Translations under genes and position numbers: made by a program
Notes under the pieces: model-generated
Databases searched by the model: none
Told to the model about the DNA's origin: nothing
Seen by the model: the letters and a program-made list of their open reading frames with translations, nothing else
Assembly (NCBI GenBank): GCA_964020155.1
Contig: OZ026565.1
Span: forward strand, 1,785,001 to 1,849,000
DNA: 64,000 nt
Reading direction: 5' to 3'
From: Chondrilla cf. caribensis
Lineage: Eukaryota > Porifera > Demospongiae > Chondrillida > Chondrillidae
In this document: piece after piece, positions 1-12,500 of the stretch
Position numbering within the stretch: position 1 is the stretch's first letter
Layout of the letters: each line of letters begins with the position of its first letter

Positions 1-24
1 TATGTGTTTGTATACAATTGCATC

Positions 25-250
25 CACATGTTTGTCACATGTCCAATATATTGGCCGCAACAGACATTGCTGCTTCATGCTGTCATCTGCAATGTCCGCA
101 AGGTATACGTATTTCTGTTTCTGGTGCTCTCCCCAAAGGAAGAGGTTTAGTATACATCTACTCAAAATGGTCCAAAGGATCTCAAATAATTGAAGTTCGA
201 CTTCTGTGTTAGGTGAAGTATCACGAGCACTGGTGCACTCATTGCTTCAC
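25..250 (+). pseudogene. Decayed first exon of a SMYD-like gene
   Basis: Translation of this stretch gives CPQGIRISVSGALPKGRGL followed by SKWSKGSQI, closely matching the first exon of SMYD-B (CPPGVSIFDALPEGRGL, QKWSKGSKI) and more weakly that of SMYD-A. The frame ends in a stop (tgttag) where the others continue into the first MYND cysteines, although a further 40 bases (cactcattgcttcactg) still resemble the CAFCFA-coding segment. No splice donor or later exons are found before the satellite array. I read it as the remnant of an additional tandem SMYD copy. Other parts may lie to the left of the window. Confidence 0.6.
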
Positions 251-299
251 TGAATTAATTATACAAAGAGTTTGCAAGAGTGTGATATGTTTCTCTTGG

Positions 300-1290
300 C
301 TGATTCAAATCATACAATGTTGAAGTATTCATCTTAATCTCTGTATGAAGCCTGAAACGCTGGCCACATTTGGATGTGCTGAATATTATTTCAATGTATG
401 TAAGAATATAGGATAAAAACGCTAACTTGAAGCATCTTCTTGCACCTGATATTTTAGTTACACATAGCTGTTATTGTAAACTAACTCATGAAACAATTGC
501 CATTGCCATATGTAACCTATGACTCTAGCTACTTCTGAGGTGCTGAATATTAATGTATGGGAAAGTATAAGAGAAATAAGGCTAAACATCGTCTTGTATT
601 GCTCATTGGAAAGTAGGCTTGTCAACCTGATATTTTAATCAGACATAGCTGTTGCTGTAACCTAACTCACAAAACAATTCCTGCCTCCATATGTGTCCTG
701 TAACTCTTGCTACATTCGGAGGTGATAAATATTTTTTCAATGTATAGGAGAGTATAGGAGAAAAATACTAAGCACCTTCTTGAATAGCTCATGGGAGAGT
801 AGGCGTGTCAATCTGATATTTTAGCAAGACATAGATGTTATTGTAAACTAACTCATGAGACATTCTTGTCTCCATATGTGGCCTGTCACCCTTGCTACAT
901 TTGAGGTGCTTAATTAATATTATTTCAATGTGTGGGATAGCATACGAGAAAAATGCTAAGTATGTCCTTGCATAGCTCATTGGAAAGTAGGCATGACAAC
1001 CTGATAATTTAGCAAGACATAGCTGTTGTTGTAAACTAACTCATGAAACAATTTCCATAACCATATGTAGAGTATGACTCTAGTTACATTTGGAGGTGCT
1101 TAATGCTTGTTCAATGTATGGGAGAGTATAGGAGGAGGAGAATCGTTAAGCACCTTCTTGCATAGCTCATTGGAGAGTAGGCATGTAATCCTGATATTTT
1201 AGCAGGACATAGCTGTTATTGTTAAATAATTTATGAAACAATTCCCGTCTCCATATGTGGCCTGTAATTTTTGCTACGTTCGGAGGTGCT
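300..1290 (+). repeat. Satellite array 1, ~187-bp units
   Basis: About five diverged tandem units. The landmark 'gagtataggagaaaa...ctaagcaccttctt' recurs near 559, 746, 933 and 1120, a spacing of 187 bp. Each unit also carries 'agctcattggagagtaggc', 'gacatagctgtt' and 'acattcggaggtgctta'. The same unit forms arrays at 13.8, 15.1-17.1, 17.5-18.6 and 29.9-31.1 kb. No gene is seen in this stretch. Confidence 0.85.
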
Positions 1291-1295
1291 TAACT

Positions 1296-1375
1296 TAGTC
1301 TGGCGTAGCTAGACCCAATCCCGCCGTCTCAATTTTAAAATCGGAGGCGGGAATGGGTCCAGCTACGACCGACTA
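1296..1375. repeat. Short foldback (inverted-repeat) element
   Basis: The left arm tagtctggcgtagctagac pairs with the right arm (gtccagctacgaccgacta), with ggcgggatt-type inner arms (cccaatcccgcc / ggcgggaatggg) around an AT-rich loop. It belongs to the same family as the cleaner palindrome at 33748-33822, which starts tagtctgacgtagcccagac. It sits 26 bp upstream of the SMYD-A start codon. Confidence 0.7.
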
Positions 1376-1401
1376 CGATTTGCCACTCGTTTAACTTGAC
1401 G

Positions 1402-3488
1402 ATGGCCTCTCCTAGTCTTCCACCCTGTCCACGTGGTATTACAATTGATAAATTTGAAGTTGAAGGAAGAGGATTAAGGTCCACTCAGCGTTTTTCAAAA
1501 GGATTTAAAGTTGTCGAAGAAGATGAACCTTTCTGTTTCGTTGTGAGCGAGGAGTACCACAAGCAGCGATGTGCCTTTTGCTTCGCATCATCCGATGCCC
1601 CAATGTGAGGTCCTAGTCCTATGAGTGTGCTTTAAACTAGTGGCATGAAACATTGGACTAACCCCAGGTGCCTTAGGTTATGGTTAGGGTACCCCTGGGC
1701 ACTTTGTCCAGATGTTGAAAGGTGATGAGTGACATCATGGTGTCAACCAGTCGATCAGTCAATCAATCGGTCTATGAGGGTGCTTTAAGCTAGTGGCACG
1801 AAACATTGGAATAGCCCCAGGTGCCCTAGTTTATCGTTAGGGTGATGTCACGAAAAATATGGTCCGCCGCCAAAAAAAGTCCCCGGGGACCAGAAATAGC
1901 GGCAAAACCAGTCCGTGTGGACAGGTTTCCGACATCTTAAATGGTCCGCTTGTGCCTAACCCTAACCCTAAACCTAAACCCTAACCCTAACCCTAATCCT
2001 AACCCTAATCCTAACCATTGTTGATGGTATATTGAGTCCCAGGGAGACCAAATATGGTACCAAAAAAAGTCCGGGGGACCACTCTAGGCGGGGACCACTT
2101 TTCATATGACAGTACCTCTTGGCACCATAGATAATATAGACCGCACTATAATATATTCCCAGATGTTGAAGGGTGATGAGTGACATCATGGAGTCATTAA
2201 ATCCCCTTCATTGTATAATATAGTTGATCCGTATAGTATTCTAATATGTTTTAATGTGTTTTCGTGCAGTTTACCATGGCGCTGCTCAAGGTGCAAGTTC
2301 AACCATTACTGCAATGAAGATTGCCAGGTATTGTACTGTATATGCATGTGTGCATGGTTTAAGTACTGTAACAGTAGAACCTCGTTCAGACAAACATGCT
2401 TAAAACAAATTTCTCCTTAACACAAACCGATTTTGAGTATTACGTGCTTGGTTTGTTGTAGTACTGTAGTGTGCACATAGTACGTAAGCAAATACTGATA
2501 AGAAGAACATCTGATAATAAGAACTGATTTTGTGGATCCCTTATAGTTTATCTTAATGAGTTTCTACTGTATGTATGTACTTCCTTTTCAGGATGCCTGG
2601 AATGGAATGCACTGGCCAAAGGCTTCTCCTGTATAAATAAGCTTCCCAATTCAATCCAATCAAGTGTACCATGATATATTACAGTGGCGTCGGAATAGGG
2701 GCAACTGGGGCTACTTTGGACGTCTCACTTTTTAGTACAGCACCTGTATTTTTTTGTTAAAGTCACAGAAAAAGTCACAGCTATATAATCAAATGTAATT
2801 ACATAACCAAAACCTTACTGTTTATATCTTACGTAAATGGCATTATTTGACTCTTGAGCATTGCTGACTAAGAGGATAACTATCAAAGCGTTTGGATTTT
2901 GATCTATTCCAGCTTTGTTTATAGAGCTGCCATTTTTTCTTGTAACGAAAATATCTTCTGTGTCATTGCTACGTTATTTGAAATTGCATACAAAGACCTT
3001 GGGTTTGACAACCACATCTACGTCCAGCCTCAAATGATAAAATTTGATCTCCCCACTTTCTAAATGCTTCCGACACCTCTGTATTATTGTAATAGGTACA
3101 GCATGACATAGTTGGCGATCATAAACATTGACTGCTGCTATTCATAGTACTGAATGAGACATAATCCCCTTATGCTTCACCTTATAGACGTCAGACTGGG
3201 AAGTACATAAAATGGAGTGTTATCACCTTGCGGCTGTATCCGATGCTTTTAAGATGACTGCAGAGCACTATGGAACACGTTTGTTGCTGAGGTTAATAAG
3301 AAAGAAAAGGCTGTTCAAGAAAAATGTACGTAAGTGGTCTGTTGCTTGTTATAAATCTTTTACAAGTATTTTATCTTGGAGTAGTTGTCATGAATTATTA
3401 GGTGCTGCCTGTGGCAGGGTCCAAGGCTATATATATTATTTCTTTTCGATTTCCAGTATGTTACGCTTGATATACGTACGTATATATG

Positions 3489-3535
<47 letters not shown>

Positions 3536-6500
3536 CGTATATATATATATATATATATATATGTATCCCAATTGGTGATATTGTCACTTAACTTCAAAAG
3601 CACCGACTACGGTATATCCCCGATATACCGGGGTATATTTCTGACCTCATTACTGATATACCCCGTTTTCTTAATTGAAAGACAGTTATCAATTATCGCA
3701 GCACTTGTCACTTCAGACAATCAATACACCAGCATTGCTGATACACGATTGCTGAAGACCACACCAATTCTGTTGAAGGAACACAAAATCAGCGCACAAA
3801 CCTAGTGTTTTCAGAAGGGCGGCGAATCGAGAACGATTTTAATATGAATTGATCGGTCGTTTAGATCGAAGACTTCGTGGTTCAGGCTTCTAGGCTGGAT
3901 AATATGTACTCAGCCTATTTTCTTGGTGGCGTTTTGGGCACATAAAGATTTGTCCACTCTTCTAAGTCGGTAAGCTCAGAGAAACGATCGCTATCATCAT
4001 TATCCTCACACCTCTTTTTGCTAGGTATTAGAAAGTTGATGGGTACTCGGTTATTGTTAACTTGACTCTGATTAAAAGGTTTTACTGTCGTTTTCAGCTC
4101 CCAAAGAAGTCTTTCCTCCCAAATTTCTCGTCTGTATTCACAACGCTAACATACTTTCGATCGTTTTGACGGGATACATATTTGTTATACCCCGCCTTTG
4201 CTGGGTACATGGGGATATACTTGAGTGTCAGAAAGCGATATCCTCAGGCTTCGTCCTCGGTATATCGCTTCCTGACACTCAAGTATATCCGCCATGTACC
4301 CAGCAAAGGCGGGGTATAACTAATAGTACATATATATATATAATATTATAATAAGTATATCTTCCTTCATACGCCTACCAAGGCTTATCTATCAACTGAA
4401 CAGTTCACTGTTCTTCTTGAGTATTATCCAACTTCGTGTTTCATTGCGTATAGGGTATTACATGGCCAGTGGGGTTCCTACAATTGAGTGAGTGTAACTG
4501 TGTGTGTGTTTGTTCATGTGTATACTTATGTGTATGTGGTGTATGCTTGTACATGATTACAATGTACTGTCATGTGACGAGCAGAATTTTGACTTTGCTT
4601 AGCTTCAAGTAGCATGTGATGGCACTGGTTATGCTGTAAGTTCCCATTTAATCAAAATATTGAGTAAAGGCACCAGACCACTATGTGGAGGAAGGTGGTT
4701 TGGGGACGTGACTATGTGATGACTGGCGCTAGCTCGATTTATAACAGTACATAATAGGACACATTTATTTTAATTCATGTTTTAATTCCTTTCCAAAAAT
4801 ACATTTGGCAGCCATTTTTCCATTTCACTCCACATCTGTGTTACTCCCCCCCCCCCCTTTGTACACACCCTCTGTGTCTAATATCACTCTCAGTATCAAA
4901 TAATAATTCACAGCTCTCCACTACTGATTCCTATACATCATGTAGTTATATATCATGAAGTTATACATAATATTATGTAGTTACTTCACAGTACGTATGT
5001 CCTGGTTAACTATAATTATATTATTTTTTGTGTAACAGTTCAAAATAACCCAAACTCGGAGGAGCAGTTGAGAGATTTTCGGCAGCGAGTGGACTTAATA
5101 TGCTGCTATAGTAAGAGGGAAACAGCTAACAGGGATGAACTGTTGGGTCTCCTGTGTCAAATCTCACATAGCACATTTTCCGTTGCGGATGAAAATGAAC
5201 ATATAATTGGGGTGGCACTATACATCCTGTGAGTTTTTATCATCCTGTGAGAATTTTATTCATTTATATAATTTGTCCAGTAATTCCAGTTATAAAACTC
5301 TAGCGGCTGCCGCTCCCTGCACTTGGGCGCTTCTTTTAGATTTAGAAGAACCTTCACTGAAGTTATTATGTTCAGCAAAACCGTCGCACTCGAATTTCAG
5401 TCCAATGTAATATAAATTCATCAAATTCAATTGAATTCAATTCACATATATATAATATATATCTTACTATAATTTACGGGGTCTCTGTTTGTTTGTTTGT
5501 TTGTTTGTTTGTTCGCGAACTCCTCCTTCAGTTCGCATGCAATCGACGTCAAACTCCCCAATCCTTCTCAGCGGCACCCGTGAGGTATACTAAGGGGGTT
5601 GGCGTTTCGTTTTGGGCCTTTCTTCTAGAATTCAAACAAAACCGTACTATCCCCGTACTTGAAAGGCGCCATTTTTATGACACGTTATGGACAAATATAT
5701 ACGCCCGTAACGTAATTCGTACTCGTATATATCGAGCGTTACATAGCAGAAGTTGAAATGAAAATTATAGGGGCTGCTGTAGACAAAATTTCATTTTCGT
5801 AACAACGTAACGTAATGTAATAATTTCATAGTGTGATTGTACCTTAATACACCATCAATCAATACATGAAGATCAGAGTTAACTCTCAATTCATAATTAT
5901 TGTCCATAATGGGAGAAAATTACCTTCTTACTCACTTTGCTTGATTCGCAGACCATCTCTATTCAATCACTCTTGTCAACCAAACTGTACTTATGTGTTT
6001 GATGGCCTGAAGATAAGCGTTCGTACTGTACATGATGTGGAACCAGGAGAACAGGTTTGAATGCTATACAGTTTCACAATATACAGTAATACAGTAACCC
6101 TTTCACCTAGTATAATACTCTAATAGAGAACACCATGTACTAGATTGATGTTGTAAAGAGTTAATTTGTAAAAGTTGCGATAATCACGAATTAGCTTGTC
6201 GAGTTGATGTCAGTTCTGAATTGTTCACAGTTATTTGCAATACCAATATGTGAGCGTGCAAGCGAAAAGGGCCCTTAGCCATTGTTATCAAAATGTTCAG
6301 AATGTATCAAAACAGCCAAATAACACAAAATTTTCGGTTTTCGTTTTATTCGATCAAATTGCTTATATAGTGATAAAGAATAAGTTCTGAAAGCGTCGTG
6401 TCGATACGATTCATAGTTTTTGAGAACGAAGCATTTTCGTCAAACGTTCAAAGTCGCCATTTAAAATATACGGAGTTATGCGGTTCCATCTTGAATGCGG

Positions 6501-9500
6501 ATTCGCCTTGAATGACGTCATGAATCTCCATTGGTCAGTATGCTATTACATCTTCAGTATACGGATCCAGTACTAAAACGGAAATGATCCTGTTATCCGT
6601 TATAACGTTGCGCGGAGAGACTCAAACAAAGACCTGTAGCGCATAAATAGTCGCTCCTACGATCTAAATGATAGCGCCATCGTCTGCAGTGTGGAATAGG
6701 CTATCGAACAATACCAAAAACGCGCATTCGACAAAAAAGTCGCTAAGGGCCCTTTTCGCTTGCACATACACATATAATTATTAATTTGCTAAAATTGAAA
6801 TTCTCAACTGTAACAGCTATTTCAGAGTACTCATACACTGGTGGGCGATACAGTGATCAATTTTGAGAAAATATTTTTTTCATTAGTTCGATTTGTCAGT
6901 TCGTTGCAGCTGCTCTTTTCTGTTTGTCTCTCCTAGTTGTACATTAGTTATGTTGACTTATTGGATCCACGAGAGAAAAGACATGAGACACTATCAGAAG
7001 GATACTGCTTCACCTGTCGATGTCAGAGATGTACATCGGTGAGAATTGTGTTTCCTCAAATATTTCATGCATATTTCTACCGAGGAACTGCCTATAGAGG
7101 TCCTCCGCATTGAGATTGTCTGTCAGAAGTGACTAATGTGATCCGATATTGGAGCACAGTGTATACTTGTTAATCCCCTGCAATTCGTTTTCAAAGAATA
7201 TGGCGGATTAACAAGTTTGGCGGATTAACTGGATATTCATTGATACTTGTACATTATATTTGTACTGGGAATGTGTGGTGGATTAAAAGGTTTGTTGGAT
7301 GAAGCAATGGCGGATTAATAAGAATTCACAGTACTCAATTGCCATTCTAACCAAACTCAGGTTCTACCAAGCACCCTTTCACCATAGACTCTACAAACAC
7401 ATTTCTATGCATGATATCCTGTAGTAAATAATATAAAATGGCAATTGTTTGTGGTGAAGTGTGTTGCAAATACATGGGTAGATTTTTCAATACAGTGAAT
7501 TGTCATTAATCTGTCACTGCTTTATCGGCCAAACCTATTAATCCACCACAATTTCCCAGTACCAATATAATGTACAAGTACCAATAAATATCCAGTTAAT
7601 CCACCAAACTTGTTAATCCGCCATATTCTTTACGATTATATCATATCATATACAAATTGCGGTATTCACTGTACTGTGGTGAGACTCATGAGCAAACGTA
7701 ATTCATGAATATTCTCACAATTACCACAAAAAGCAGCTACGGGAATTTGTTTTGTGTGAAAATCAATTGTAATTCAGTAGTCGTTTTGCAAATTGTAATC
7801 CCATGAAGAAGCAACACGCATGTGTTGAAGCCACTAGTTTTGACCTCAAGAATGGCTTTTATATCTTAAGTTATAATATGTACTAAACTTATTCTTACCC
7901 ATGGACCATACTGTACACCTTGCATACTTTAGGTACCCTCCAAGGACTCCCTCTTGACTAGTGTGTTATGTGCCGGGTGTAACAAAGTACGCTTAACAGA
8001 TGATTCAGAAGTACATGAGGCATCCATATTTGGTGAGTATGGACATGCTTGTTATATTGCATACCATGGATGGAGAATTTTGTTGCAGTTTACTCTCACT
8101 TTTGCATGGAGCACTCCATGGCCACCTTACGTGTACTTATTGCTTGGATTATATACTTAAGTGGAGAATTATTGAGTTTACGTACATACTGTTAATATTA
8201 TTTCACTTAATAAAATTATTAGTGTTCCTTCACATGTTGTGCATACATACGTATGCTGTGATTGAATCTGCTACTAATGACCGTTTCTTAATTTTCATGT
8301 AATTGGAAGCCCTTAGGATAGTCATGCACATACTAGGGTGCGACATCCGTATTCCGACACCGTGTAGAATTGGGGATCCAATCTCGTCCACATGGGAGAT
8401 GTTCATCTCGATTCTTGGGTAAATTGTTGGGATGGATAATAGAACTAGGTATACCACACAAGGTGTAGAAGCACCGAACATTTCCAATTGAAAATTATAT
8501 GCATAAATAGAAAGTGTCCGAAATAGTGTACTTTTGGATGGTTGTTATGTGTATAGACAGTGGCTGGCATGCAATGAAGCATGGCTTCTGCATGATTTAT
8601 CTTCACAACTGGATAGAGGCACTCATTTACTGATCATATTCGATGTTTCAAATCAAACCTCTTCGATCATGACAAGTAAGTAGTGTAAATTTAAGTTAAT
8701 CCTTTTGGGGTCATTAATATTCAGATGTTTACATTGGTATAAAAAAGCCTTGTATGTTGTAACCCATTTAACTGCTGGATCTCTTGTAAATGGTTAGGTT
8801 TTGCTCCTATGGTAATGTGAAACACATTTCCCAAGACAAAATCAGTTTTACTAGGAGTACTTCAGCAATCATTTCTTGATATACTGTATAGCGGGAAATT
8901 TTCGCAGGTCTAAACTTCCGCAGATCTCGCAGTTGGCCTAACATCTGCAAGAATAAAATCTGTGAGTTAGGCATTCTCTTTGTTCTATCACATGACTGTG
9001 GCCAGCATCCGCCAAAGTTTTCTCTGCAAATTTTCATTTTTGCAGCCATTCGCGATAATTTTATCCCACAACCATTTCCCGCTACACGGTATTCTAAGAG
9101 ATATGTATGTATTTGTTTATACAGGAAGTTGTGCAAGTGCTCCTGGTCAATACCTATCTAGAAACGTATGGTACGGTTCAAAAAAACTGAACGTTACCGG
9201 ATAGAAGTTATCTGTTAATCCGATAACAGTTAACGCTTTTCTGTTAAAAGTTAACTGATTTCTGGTAACCGTTAACCGATAACTGTTAAAAGATAACCGT
9301 CAATGGTACGTTATAAATTCTTAATCGTTGAAGAAGAAGGACTTAGAGTATCGAAGGCGAGTGTTTGAGAAACGATTCAAAAGCACAAAAGGCATGGGAA
9401 CATCTCTACGTCTTCCTGGATCTTGTCGACCGACTCTTCAACGGATCGTTCGTGAGTTATGCAATTCGCAGCTGTCATTTGATAATATGCACTTACGTAA

Positions 9501-12500
9501 TAATGATTACGCAATGAGAAAGCTACTGGTAACGATTAACCGTTAACCGTTAACTGAAAACGAGATTACCGTTTGGTTTTTTTGATTCGTACTGTATACT
9601 CCCTCTCCATTTTGCTGCAAAATTTTGACAGTGGTTGACAAGTTGTGCGAATTCAGACATGTGTGTATGGTGGATGTACATATTGCCTACATTCATGAAT
9701 TGACAATGATTTTTAATGTACACTGTGCTTTTAATCATGTATGTGTATGTACAAATACTACCATTTATCAACATGTAGGTGTTAGCTTATGCAACTGTGA
9801 TGAACCTCCTAATTCCGATTTTGGAAGGGTTCTTATTAATGAATTTCATCATCTGACTATTGAAATGGACAGTTTACAGCAAGGTACTCATCGCATACAC
9901 AGAACTAGATAATCAAATACACTCACAACTAAATACAGAGTCACTACCAAATTGAGTCAATGCATGTTTTTTTTTATTTACATATACGTATTAAGTAGCC
10001 AATAGTCTATAACGTTCACTGTATGTTGTATTCCACTTCATATTCAGGATCCACTGTGTAACGCACATTATGTTGTGACCATAAAGTAGTCTTTATGCCT
10101 AAACGTTTGTAGCCTAGATATAAACACCACGAAGCAGTAGATGTTTAACATGATATTCCATTCTTTAGCCAGGATATTGAATGGTACTCAACACATTAAA
10201 TGCACGCTGCAAAGATTTTAATTGCATCTGTTCTGCGCTAACTTGCCATCTTCCCTTAAAAACGAATATCACTGGAAACCTTTGGCCTAATAAGTGTTAC
10301 CTAACGCATGCTGAAAGTACCGTATAGCGGGAAAGGTTCGCGAATTTCGCAAAGAAACTGGCATTCGCGAAAGTTTTATTCGTGAACACTCAATGACATA
10401 ATCGTCTGACAATCAATTAACGCGATGGGCGTTGAAAACGCGAAACTTTTTTTGCGAAATCTGCGAAATTGAGCGATTCGCGAAAGTTTTGTCCTGCAAA
10501 ACTTTCCCGCTATACGGTACTAATGGAACCAAAAAAACATGGCGGATGGCAGATTTGGCAGTTGGCACAATACACGTATACTTTCTCCATCCATACTGAT
10601 GAATTCGTGCCAGAAAATTGCGGCATACTAAACGGTTTGACCTATTAACTGGCGGTATATTAAGTGGGTGACACTGTATGTGTTGCTGTATTTATACTTT
10701 ATTCACATATATTCAACTTGACATGTATCACAGGCTCTCGGGACCAGTATACCCTTTGTGCTTGCAATGCACGTTACATTGCCTTCCATGAAAGAGCTTC
10801 TAAAGTGCTGTCTCCATACCATTATGTGTCTATCAGAGCACAAGAGAAGATATTGAAGCTATCACTAGGTTAGTATGTGTGAATTGCATTATTAATACTC
10901 AATTGACCAGACCTATTAATTACTGCAGGCCTGGTATGTAAGAACGTAATATGTGATAGGATCTGAGAAAAGGGTCAATTTCATGCATTGTGTACAGTGA
11001 ATACTCATTAATACGCTGCAATTTGTTTTCAAAGAATATGGTGGACTAACAAGTTTGGCAGATCAACAGGATATCCATTGGTACTTATACATTATATTGG
11101 TACTGGGAAATTGTGGCGAATTAAACATTTTGGCAGATTAACGAAAATTCATTGTACCAAACAGAGATACGTGACAAAAATGCTTCAATGCAAATTTGCG
11201 CAATGTTGTTTTGTCAATAAATAAATCCAAACTATTAGTAGGATGTTCCATGGAAGTTTGTTGACCATAAAACGTTGCATTTTGGAGTTATAGCTTGTTT
11301 TATATTTTCTAAAACATGCCAGTTTATTTATTATAATATGAAGATACATATGTGGGTACCATGGTTAAGTGCCAAAGTAAACTATTACACAAGTATAATC
11401 TGAAAGCATTTTGAAAAATATTATGTAATAAACATTATTTCCTTTTCCCTCAAATCATCCAAACGGCTGTAAAATTAGTATACTACAAACACAGCGCCAT
11501 GTTTTTTATTGGATAACATCATCCGTCAACATGCAATTTGCAGAATCTACATAATCCCCCAGGCAGGCATAGGTTATTTTCTGCTAGCAACCAACTCAAT
11601 GCATGACAGCAAACTCAGCATACCCTAGAAGCGGAATAAGTTATCGAATTTCCAAAAACGTTACCATAAAGTTCTGTGATAACGTTATCCAATGGTGTTA
11701 AAAACGCAAATGCACGCCATGGGCAAAATTGACCCTTTTCCCAGGTTTAAAGTTTTACAGTTGGATGTAATACATATATTTCTTTATAGAAGTGCATGGT
11801 TGTCTCATCATTTCATCACCATTTCCACACGTATGTGTCGTTTCGTTTCATTTATCTCTATTTCTCATTCCTGTACATGCCCACATATACATACATACAT
11901 GTAAACACTCACAGACCTATTATTGGCAATTTCACCTGCTTTTGACTTGAATCGGTGTATGGATGCAGGACAGTCTCTAATACCATCGTATAAGTGAGTG
12001 TGTACATATCAATATTGTATAAAGCATGTGTGTATTTTATTATATTTAATATTATTCCATTATCCATGTTCTATAGTTTATTTCTTGGGCCATGTTCAAA
12101 GTTCACAGTACACCTTCTGACTTTATTGATCATGAGTGAAAGTCCGAGTATGGAAGGCAATGAAACACATGTTGATGTAGAGTATGTGAGTGTAAGATGC
12201 ACTTGAAATGCATACTTGCTGTACCACTGAGTCCATCACAACTGAGCACATTTATATTCACTGCTATCACCTCCATTATCATTAGTGTTGCACTGATAAA
12301 CGGATCGGCTATTGGCTGATTATAGGCATTGTCATGCATATCGGCATATCGGGTGCATATCCTTACTGATTTTTTTTTTTTTTTCTTTCAACTTTGTTGT
12401 ATTTTCCAAGCATCTAGTATACAGTCAGACCTCTTCACAACATCACCCTTGGTAGTGCTCCCATACATCAGTATTCAGTCAGACCTCTTTACAACACCAC

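Noticed and set aside
2592..2640. Exon-like island (tttcag|gatgcctggaatgg...) reading DAWNGMHWPKASPV
   Set aside because: It loosely resembles the 'DW..HK' end of the MYND finger but meets a stop and has no donor; the exon at 3188-3329 gives a correct, phase-compatible match.
3212..3805. 197-codon open frame extending exon 3 of SMYD-A through the (TA)n tract
   Set aside because: Only its first part is SMYD-like; the frame runs on through an intron microsatellite by chance. A consensus donor at 3330 restores phase with exon 4.
9328..9546. 72-codon open frame between GTTAAC-rich repeats
   Set aside because: Lies inside a short terminal-inverted-repeat element, too short for a transposase and without a recognisable motif.
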